A DNA stretch of 26,008 nt. Source: a virus. The translations under genes were made by a program, and so were the position numbers. The stretch covers positions 1-26,008 of IMG/VR virus record IMGVR_UViG_3300024265_000192. One strand, given 5' to 3'. Under the pieces are notes generated by a model. That model searched no databases, was not told where the DNA came from, and saw only the letters and a list, made by a program, of their open reading frames with translations. Below are positions 5,470-12,100 of this stretch, piece after piece (positions within the stretch are counted from its first letter, which is position 1; every line of letters starts with the position of its first letter).

Positions 5470-6459
5470 ATGCGAACACTCGGACAGCCTTATAAAAGAC
5501 CTAATAAAAGTGGTTGGTGGTTGCGATGGACCGACCCTCACACGAAAAAACGTAAAACCGAAAGATTCCAAACCAAAAAACTCGCAGACCTCAGAAGATC
5601 TATACTCATGCAGCAAATCAACAGCGAAGTATATATCGGCTCGGTCAGCGTCCCTCTGACCGCCGCCCGCAACGAATACCTCAACAGATATGAACTGCTC
5701 AACCTCACCGCCGCCAGCCGGTACGAGGCCTCCCTTGCTCTTAACCGACTGATCTCAGCAATAGGGGATATCCCAACCGCAAAACTCGCTCAGGCACACA
5801 TAGACGCTTTTCTGCTCGATCACAGCGAACAGGTCGGTCCCTGGACCGTCAATAAGACCATCGGACGCCTCACCGCTTTCCTCAACTGGACCCGGCATCC
5901 CCAGCGTCGCTACATAACAGCACAGATCACGCTCCAGAAGGTCAAAACCCCACCCGTGATAGTCAAGGCCCTGACAAACAAGCAGATCAGCCTGCTCATA
6001 GATCGCGCGCCAACCCAAGCCTGGCGGATCCGGATACTTATATCACTAACCACCGGACTCCGTAAAAACGACACAGATTCGCTCAGGATCGACGAACTCG
6101 ACTTAAACAGCCTGACAGTCCGGTCAGTCGCGTCTAAGACAAGCAAGCAGCTAACAGCACCGCTGCCCGACAAACTGGCGCCACTGCTAACCGCCTATAT
6201 CAGCTCACTGCCATCGGATCAGGAAAAGCTATTCGCTGACCGTAATACCCGCAAAGTGTTCGATTCGTTCCGGCAGGGCATAACCCGGCAGGATCTCCGC
6301 AAAACATTCTCTACGCTCATACAGACGATCGGCTCGATCGATTCGGCCCGGGATCTGCTGCAGCACTCTTCAGCGAGGACCACCAGCCAATTCTATACCG
6401 ATCGCCAGTTCGTCCTCAGGTGGAAAGTAAATCAGCTCCCTGTCGACCAATGGATTTAA
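5470..6459 (+). CDS. int: Tyrosine recombinase / phage integrase (329 aa)
   Basis: The N-terminus (about 1-65) has the KSGWWLRWTDPHTKKRKTERF pattern of an arm-binding domain. Residues 65-150 form the SAM-like core-binding domain, and 165-329 the catalytic domain. Catalytic residues in order: Arg198 (TGLRKND), a lysine at 223 or 226 (SKTSK), Arg277 (RQDLRKTFST), His299 (LLQHSSARTT) and Tyr309 (QFYTD). The position usually held by histidine in HxLR is Gln274. The enzyme would integrate and excise the phage at the adjacent att region. ATG 5470 is used; no good Shine-Dalgarno is seen, and the GGTAGCCA repeat occupies that place, so integrase bound there could repress its own gene. The stop lies within a 21-bp tandem repeat. 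Confidence 0.92.
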   Translation: MRTLGQPYKRPNKSGWWLRWTDPHTKKRKTERFQTKKLADLRRSILMQQINSEVYIGSVSVPLTAARNEYLNRYELLNLTAASRYEASLALNRLISAIGDIPTAKLAQAHIDAFLLDHSEQVGPWTVNKTIGRLTAFLNWTRHPQRRYITAQITLQKVKTPPVIVKALTNKQISLLIDRAPTQAWRIRILISLTTGLRKNDTDSLRIDELDLNSLTVRSVASKTSKQLTAPLPDKLAPLLTAYISSLPSDQEKLFADRNTRKVFDSFRQGITRQDLRKTFSTLIQTIGSIDSARDLLQHSSARTTSQFYTDRQFVLRWKVNQLPVDQWI

Positions 6460-6508
6460 ATAATGGCGGATAAGGTATAAATAATGGTGGATAAGGTCTA
6501 AATAATTT
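6457..6508 (+). repeat. 21-bp tandem repeat, about 2.5 copies
   Basis: Units start at 6457 and 6478 (each TAAATAATGG, C or T at the next base, then GGATAAGGT), differing at two positions; a third partial copy TAAATAATTT begins at 6499. The first unit includes the integrase stop codon. The array ends 9 bp before the -35 box at 6517, so it may be a protein-binding site controlling that promoter. Confidence 0.75.
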
Positions 6509-6516
6509 ATTTTTTC

Positions 6517-6544
6517 TTGACTTTTTGATTTTATAGTGTATAGT
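6517..6544 (+). promoter_or_regulatory. Sigma-70-type promoter for the 6661-7137 genes
   Basis: TTGACT (6517-6522) and TATAGT (6539-6544), 16-bp spacer. Transcription should start near 6551, the exact beginning of the structured leader. Confidence 0.6.
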
Positions 6545-6550
6545 TTAATT

Positions 6551-6640
6551 GTGTGTTGCGAGACTTTTCAAATTTATTGGTGCTTAACGAACCGTCTGAG
6601 GGCAAGTCTTACTTGCAACACATACCTTGGACGGTTCTTT
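6551..6640 (+). promoter_or_regulatory. Structured 5' leader with competing helices (attenuator- or pseudoknot-like)
   Basis: Three helices can be drawn. TGTGTTGC (6552-6559) pairs with GCAACACA (6615-6622). GAACCGTC (6589-6596) pairs with GACGGTTC (6630-6637) and is followed by TTTCTTT. GCAAGT/ACTTGC (6602-6607, 6611-6616) forms a small hairpin. The first two interleave, giving a pseudoknot topology, and the first competes with the hairpin for bases 6615-6616. The second plus its pyrimidine tract resembles a terminator. The gene at 6661 has GAGAGGTGA six bases upstream, just outside the fold. No known riboswitch class is recognised. Confidence 0.5.
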
Positions 6641-6660
6641 CTTTGATTGAGAGGTGAATT

Positions 6661-6957
6661 ATGAAAGTTGAGGATATAAGGCTATGCCATAGTGCGGTAA
6701 GCGATAGGGTGTTTGCGGGAAAACTGAATAAAGCGGGCAACGAATGGCTGGACAAAAAAGACGTTACGGACGATTTTCTTAATTGCGTACTCAACAGATG
6801 GGTAGGATTCGAGCAAACAATAACCGCCCCTGACGGAACCAAATACGAAGTTAGAGTCAAAAAAGTAGAATCAGCCGAGACGGGGGCGGAGACGGTTGTC
6901 GTTGGCCCCAGAAAATCAGCACTCCGAATGTTCGATGACCCAGACGAGGTAGTTTAA
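6661..6957 (+). CDS. Small phage protein, DUF7446-like (98 aa)
   Basis: Begins MKVEDIRLCHSAVSDRVFAG and continues KLNKAGNEWLDKKDVTDDFL, then a strand pair TITAPDGTKYEVRVKKV. The order 'VSDRVFAGxLNKxGxEWLDKKDVT ... helix ... DGTKYEVRV' resembles a small family of phage proteins listed, as I recall, as DUF7446. This is recognition by eye and not checked. The C-terminus (PRKSALRMFDDPDEVV) is acidic and probably disordered. The gene has a strong ribosome site (GAGAGGTGA), its own promoter (6517-6544) and a structured leader, so its expression is probably controlled separately from integrase. Function unknown. Confidence 0.7.
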   Translation: MKVEDIRLCHSAVSDRVFAGKLNKAGNEWLDKKDVTDDFLNCVLNRWVGFEQTITAPDGTKYEVRVKKVESAETGAETVVVGPRKSALRMFDDPDEVV

Positions 6958-6987
6958 CCCCTGCCACTTTTTGAAAGGAAGTGTATT

Positions 6988-7137
6988 ATGAAAACACCAA
7001 ACAAAAAACTTAACACTTTTTATGACAAGTTGTCCAAAAAAGACAAGGCTATCGCCCGGCGTGCCGTCAGGGACAATGCAACTATTAAGGTAAAAACGGT
7101 TCTTGTATTTGAGGACGAAGAACACGAACTTAACTAA
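6988..7137 (+). CDS. Small basic protein (49 aa)
   Basis: ATG 6988 follows AAAGGAAG at ideal spacing. The product starts MKTPNKKLNTFYDKLSKKDK, continues AIARRAVRDNATIKVKTV and ends in an acidic tail FEDEEHELN. It has no membrane segment; a helix-rich basic body with an acidic tail could bind nucleic acid or a protein partner, but no family is recognised. It lies 30 nt after the 6957 stop and is likely co-transcribed with that gene. Convergent with the late operon; the hairpin at 7149-7179 follows its stop by 12 nt. Confidence 0.65.
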   Translation: MKTPNKKLNTFYDKLSKKDKAIARRAVRDNATIKVKTVLVFEDEEHELN

Positions 7138-7148
7138 CGGTAAAACTT

Positions 7149-7179
7149 GCAAAGGGTGTTCATTTGCGGTACCCTTTGC
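7149..7179. terminator. Hairpin after the 6661-7137 genes
   Basis: GCAAAGGGT (7149-7157) and ACCCTTTGC (7171-7179) form a perfect 9-bp stem with a 13-nt loop. There is no T-run on the plus strand (GAGGAAAAC follows); on the minus strand AAGTTTTA follows, so it may act as a second terminator for the late operon. Confidence 0.45.
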
Positions 7180-7212
7180 GAGGAAAACTACTTCGTCAAT
7201 TACCTAATAACA

Positions 7213-7247
7213 AATAAGCAAACCGCCCGACCGGTGAGGTCGGACGG
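7213..7247 (-). terminator. Rho-independent terminator of the late operon
   Basis: The strand pair CCGCCCGACC/GGTCGGACGG (7223-7232 and 7238-7247, one mismatch, 5-nt loop) is GC-rich. Reading the minus strand it is followed by TTTGCTTATTTGTT, a good U-rich tract. It lies 76 nt after the holin-like gene stop and should end the long leftward transcript. Confidence 0.7.
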
Positions 7248-7322
7248 CCCACTTGCGAAAAAGAATCAAGACGGAGTCAGCCGGACCGAAGGCATTTTCA
7301 ACAAACGACCAACCCCGAAAAA

Positions 7323-7550
7323 TCAACCAGCCTTACCAGCGAATTTAACAGTGATCACTGCGATCGTCAGAGCGGAACCCGTAAGAAACGACATTGTAGA
7401 GACAACAACCGTAACCCACACCGGAACCAGCCGGGTAAGCGCCTGCCTGATCTTGCCAAGCTCTACCCATTGTTTCTCGTCATGACGCTTAAGCTCCTGG
7501 ATCAAGTCATCGTGATGACCGAGCTTAACATCTATTGCAGTATCGTCCAT
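7323..7550 (-). CDS. Holin-like membrane protein (75 aa)
   Basis: An N-terminal charged, helical part (residues 1-40, LGHHDDLIQELKRHDEKQW, heptad-like) is followed by a hydrophobic region from Leu41 to Gly72 (VPVWVTVVVSTMSFLTGSAL, then TIAVITVKF), enough for one long or two short transmembrane helices, and a basic end (KFAGKAG). This layout matches XhlA-type or small class III holins. As the last gene of the late operon, after the tail fibre, it sits where T7 has its holin. ATG 7550 has AAGGA eight bases upstream. It would permeabilise the inner membrane at lysis; the partner endolysin is not in this window. Confidence 0.6.
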   Translation of the reverse strand: MDDTAIDVKLGHHDDLIQELKRHDEKQWVELGKIRQALTRLVPVWVTVVVSTMSFLTGSALTIAVITVKFAGKAG

Positions 7551-7561
7551 ATCAAAATTCC

Positions 7562-7816
7562 TTAATTATTGGGGTCTGTCATCCAGTCATACTCTGGTAT
7601 CGTGGCAAGTTTCGCTTCGAGCGCATCGACCAGCTGCTGATCGGTCCTGGCCGCAAGGCCATGCTGAGCCCTTAAGATGTTGATCTCATCTTTGATCACT
7701 CGCACCATCGCCTCCAGGAACACCGGCCCGAACTGCCGGTACAAGGTTTGGCGATTACCTGCATGAGCAGCAAAGCAAAGACACGCTATCAAGATTATCG
7801 TTATAGTTTTTCTCAT
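7562..7816 (-). CDS. Small exported phage protein (84 aa)
   Basis: A clear signal peptide (MRKTITIILIACLCFAAHA, cleavage predicted after Ala19) precedes a 65-residue mature part with a helical segment FLEAMVRVIKDEINILRAQ and the end EYDWMTDPNN. The DEINILRAQHGLAARTDQQL stretch resembles the C-terminus of small proteins often found near the lysis genes of phages, which as I recall lack the signal peptide. The gene lies between the tail fibre and the holin-like gene (12 and 11 nt gaps), with an AAGGG upstream. It could serve as a spanin-like or lysis-related factor in the periplasm, or a fibre assembly factor; neither is proven. Confidence 0.65.
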   Translation of the reverse strand: MRKTITIILIACLCFAAHAGNRQTLYRQFGPVFLEAMVRVIKDEINILRAQHGLAARTDQQLVDALEAKLATIPEYDWMTDPNN

Positions 7817-7828
7817 GTTTACCCTTTC

Positions 7829-9169
7829 TTAGTGCCACCAACCGGCTACGGTTATATCGATGGCGGTGAATGTTAAATTTGCCGTTCTATATTCGATTAT
7901 CCTGCTTGAATCCACTGAAACGATTTTATCCCCAAAGATGGTACTATTAGCGACAATTGTTCTGATATGCGAAACATTTATAGTGTTTGTATTGCCATTT
8001 TCTCTAAAAGAAACGATCGACGAAGTGGCATCATCTGTAACCTGCACTCTAAGCAGAACGGCCGTAGCAGTCGAATCTGTAACGATACTGCTAAGGTCCA
8101 GGTCTCGCCAGGTATTATCTGTCGTAAGATCTCCAACGGCAAAATCCTCCGAGGCAGGATCTCCCCGATCAGTATAACCTCCCACTCCCAAAGTAGCTCG
8201 AGCAGTCGACGCATCTGCATCGTCCAATAACGTCCGGGCAAACGAAGTAAGAGGCGTCACAGCATAAGTATCGCTTGCGGTTGTGTATGGCATCTTATCG
8301 GCCGCCGTTGTCAGTCCTGATATAGAAGTAAGGCCGGCATCGAGCGGCTGACCTCCGATACTGGTCAGCGCCGTAGCACCGCTTTCAGCTACCCAGTTGG
8401 ACCCGTCACCGACCATAAAGTTACCGTTAGTCACTGGCAAAGCAGCTATATCATCGAGCTGAGCGTCCCAGGCCTGAACATCGGTCCCGATTTCCAGATT
8501 CGTAGTAGCTTTAAATTCCGCCTCGTTATTATCATCCAGGAACGTCTCGGCATAAGCTGTAACCGTTGCATCGCCTGCAGCTATCCCGCTGGATATGATC
8601 GTCCACTCACCGCTTGCGTTCCAACCTGCGGATTGACTTGCCCTGTCTATCGAACTCGGATAAGTCATATCAAGAGTAGTATCGTCTGTTTCCGGGTTAA
8701 GCCCGGCCCGATTGAGCATCTCCTCTAACTGCTGCACCTTTAACGTCACAGCGTCAAGAGCGTTTGTAATCGACGCAAAACTTATAACATCCCCATCGGT
8801 AAAATTATCCCCTTGATCGTAAGGTATCACCCTGCCGATCACCAGCGTTACCCCGGTCGCTGGCGCAGTTACCATCGTGACGGTACCGCCACTGGTAAAG
8901 TCCAGATTAGTAGCCGTTACCGAATAATGCGTAGTCTCTGTTTTAAGCGTCTGAACGCCTGTCGAATCCACACGTTCCCATACCCGAAGGTCCGAGGTAC
9001 TTATGATCTCGAAGTCGAACGTGAACGTCGTATCGTTATCGTCACCGGCATCACTGGTAGGGCGATAACTGGTAGGCGTCACCGTCCCGAACACCACAGC
9101 ATCGAACGGGCAGCCCTGAAACAATACACACATCATCGACGCTAACATTATCATCTTAATTTTTCTCAT
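7829..9169 (-). CDS. Tail fibre protein (T7 gp17 N-terminal-like) with lipoprotein signal (446 aa)
   Basis: Mature residues from about 35 contain TFTFDFEIISTSDLRVWE, then GGTVTMVTAPATGVTLVIGR and a helix ITNALDAVTLKVQQLEEML. That is the order of the phage T7-type fibre N-terminal domain that anchors fibres to the tail. The middle is repetitive Ala/Asp/Thr-rich sequence with INSQ-type turns, and the C-terminal 110 residues form a beta-rich tip. It should bind the host surface. I start at ATG 9169 (AAGGAG six bases upstream), not 9175. The first 20 residues are a signal peptide with lipobox LFQGC (Cys20), so acylation at Cys20 is predicted, which is odd for a fibre. It overlaps the preceding gene closely (stop at 9172). 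Confidence 0.8.
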   Translation of the reverse strand: MRKIKMIMLASMMCVLFQGCPFDAVVFGTVTPTSYRPTSDAGDDNDTTFTFDFEIISTSDLRVWERVDSTGVQTLKTETTHYSVTATNLDFTSGGTVTMVTAPATGVTLVIGRVIPYDQGDNFTDGDVISFASITNALDAVTLKVQQLEEMLNRAGLNPETDDTTLDMTYPSSIDRASQSAGWNASGEWTIISSGIAAGDATVTAYAETFLDDNNEAEFKATTNLEIGTDVQAWDAQLDDIAALPVTNGNFMVGDGSNWVAESGATALTSIGGQPLDAGLTSISGLTTAADKMPYTTASDTYAVTPLTSFARTLLDDADASTARATLGVGGYTDRGDPASEDFAVGDLTTDNTWRDLDLSSIVTDSTATAVLLRVQVTDDATSSIVSFRENGNTNTINVSHIRTIVANSTIFGDKIVSVDSSRIIEYRTANLTFTAIDITVAGWWH

Positions 9170-9171
9170 GA

Positions 9172-12100
9172 TCATCTCCTTTTTCTTGGGCCCCCGCCGA
9201 TCAGTTCAGCCAGGTCCTCTTCCTGAATCGCTTTTATTATCCGCTTCGGCTGAACGGTCGGAACACCGTACAGAACCGCAAGCGCCTCGAGTACCGCGGC
9301 AAGGTCCTTCGCATCGCCTTTGCCTTTTGCTATCTCTTCGAGCCTGGCATAAATACTTGCAAGCTCAGATACCGGCCCGATCCCTGCATCACCAAATCCC
9401 CGCCTTGCCGATGTGATCGCCGACCCAACCAGCGGCAAAAGGTTTATCGCCTGATCGCTTATCGCTTCGATAAAATCTTCCGGCTCTTCCGGCAATCTTC
9501 GATTACTTATCGACCATATCATAAGAGCCGACACACTCAAACCACCTAACTGCAGCATAGCCTTCTGGACCTGACCGTTACCCAATTGACGCGGCATATC
9601 ATAGGTTGCAATGTTATAGATCTTCGAGAGCTGATTACTGAACATAAGAAACCAGTTCAATGTTTCACTATTGGTATATATCGCGGAAATATCCTTAGCG
9701 TTTGCCGCCGGCTGAGTTCTTAGTGTTGTCGCCTGCGCCTGCCTGATCGCCTCAGCCTGACTGCCGCCTTCGGCCAACACCTTATTAAACACCGCGTTCC
9801 ACCCAATGGTCCGGGCGATTGAGTCCATCATATAAATTCCCCGCATCCCGTTCTTGCCGATGCGCGTTATGATCTGTTCATACTGGCTACTGTCTGAGAT
9901 CTTCAGTTCCTCTAATACCCGCTCCAAAGCAGGATGAGCGACCTGTGGATCCAGACGACGGACCTTATCGATCAGGCCCTTCGGATTCGAGGAGAAATCG
10001 GCGGCAGATGCCATAAGATGCTGCAAACCCGCATCGGGCAGGTAGAATAATATAGATGGCAGTTGCTTGAGGATCGTCACCAGATTATAAGCAAGAACAG
10101 ATACCGCCATGTGTTTCCGAGCCATCCTCGACTTCTTTTCGAAATAGCCGTAGGCCTTGTATGTCTGGGGATTCGCTACCCGGCTGTTATAATCCCTGAG
10201 AACCTTGAGGTACTCCTCACCATACTTATCACTAACAGCATCCCTAAACGCTTTGCCGCTGGTTATCTTATGCAGGTCGGCGGTCAGCTTGCCGAGATGG
10301 ATGAAATGCTCCTGACGGGTTACCTGTTCCTGCCACAAGCTCCAAAGGTCCAGCCTGATCGGTTTCTGGAACTCCGGCGGGATATCCTGACGACTGATCG
10401 TAAAACCTTTAGCTGCATAAGCCTTCTTTAATGTCGAACGTTCCAACAGTTCGTTAAGGATCTGGCGCCGATCGGGTGTATAGTCCAATTCGCGCCTCCG
10501 CATCGGGAGATAGTTATCTTCTTTTTCGAGACGTTTTTCCTCGACCTCCACGAACGCCTCTTCCAGACGGTCAAAATGCTCTTCAAACTCTTCGATTATC
10601 CAATCGCTCAGATCAGCCAATCGCGGATCTTCCGTCTCTACATGGTGAACGATATCGGCGATGGTCTTAGCCCCGAGCCGGTTACCGAACAGCAGAGCCA
10701 GTCGACTTTTGAAATTCTTATTAAAGCCATAGATCCCGAGCAGCTCCTGAACCGAGTATTCGATCCCGTTAACGATCCGCTTCTGTGAGAGATCCTTCAG
10801 CGTAAATCCAAGCTCATCGAGTTTCGCCTGACCTGCATCGGCCCGGGCGTCCTGGACGATAAGCTTTGCGTCCGTTGCCTGATTAACCGCGTCGGCATAT
10901 AACGAGTGAGCGGGACCGTCGAAAGTACCCTTACCGCCGTCGAACAAGTCGAATATCCGCGTCGGCGTAAGAGTAACCGCCCTGAACGTCCGCCAGAACT
11001 TAAGAGCCTGATTCTGCTTAGTCGTCGTTGAATTGATCGGAGCTTCCTGCGGAGCCTCTAACCATCGCTTAACCCTTTGTTTTAACCGTTCGGGACTATC
11101 ATCTTCATGCTCGACCAACTGAGGCCCATCGACAACACTCATACCTTTATACCGAACATCATACCGGACGCCATCGGCTTCCACCTTGATCTCGGTAAGT
11201 GTAATATCGGCATCGTCGACACGATCCGGAGTTATCCATGTAGTCTCTTTTCTCGTATCGCCAACGATATTATCGATGATCTCACCGGCAAGTTCATCCC
11301 TCCGCCTTTGTTCCTGTTCCAGACGCAGCCGCTTTTTAGTTTTACCGATAGTTTCCAGCCGCTCGCGTTCAGCTGCCAGCGCCTCGAGATCGGCGATCGT
11401 GTATTCGTTAAGAGCTTTCCTGCTGATTATATCAGCCAACTTCTTAGGGATTCCTGCCTCGGGGTTATTGGCAAGAAAGTCCCTGACCCTTTGCCGCTGC
11501 GTCAGCGTCCTGGACGCCCTGAAAGATGGATCGATCCCAGCCTGCAGAGCGGCGATAGCTTCACGCTGCAATAGATCGACGGTTGCGGGCGCCCGCTTTG
11601 CGATCTTACGCGCCAGACCCTTGATATGTTCCCGCAGCTCTTTGCGCGCCCGCGCCCGCATAGCAATATCTTTGAACCGTTTGGTAGCTTTATTTATCCC
11701 AGCCTGATTACCAGCACGGAACGCCGCCCTGAGCTGTCGTTTAACTTCTGACAAAACTATCCGGTCCCCTTCGTTTTGATCGAGCAACTCCTCGACCGTC
11801 AGGCCCTTTTGATCGGCTATACCTTTGGCAGTCGGCTTAAGCACCGAGGCCTCGATGATATTGATCTGCAGCTTCTGATCGTTCGTCAGCGGACTCTCGA
11901 GCGCCTCTTCGGTAAATCCGAGTGTGATCTCCGCCTGCTGCCCCTTCCAGTCCTTCTGGAGCCGTTGGTGCATCTGGAACGGCGTCTCGCGCACAGCTAA
12001 CCCGAACCGTTCGATCCAGAGTGAATTTTTGTCCATCAGCTCTTTTCCGAGTTTATCTATAAACTCATCGAACGTCATCTCACCCGGATGGATCTCCCGA

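Noticed and set aside
7147-7485. Plus-strand open frame across the terminator region and holin-like gene
   Set aside because: It runs through two strong hairpins, has no ribosome site and is antisense to the holin-like gene.
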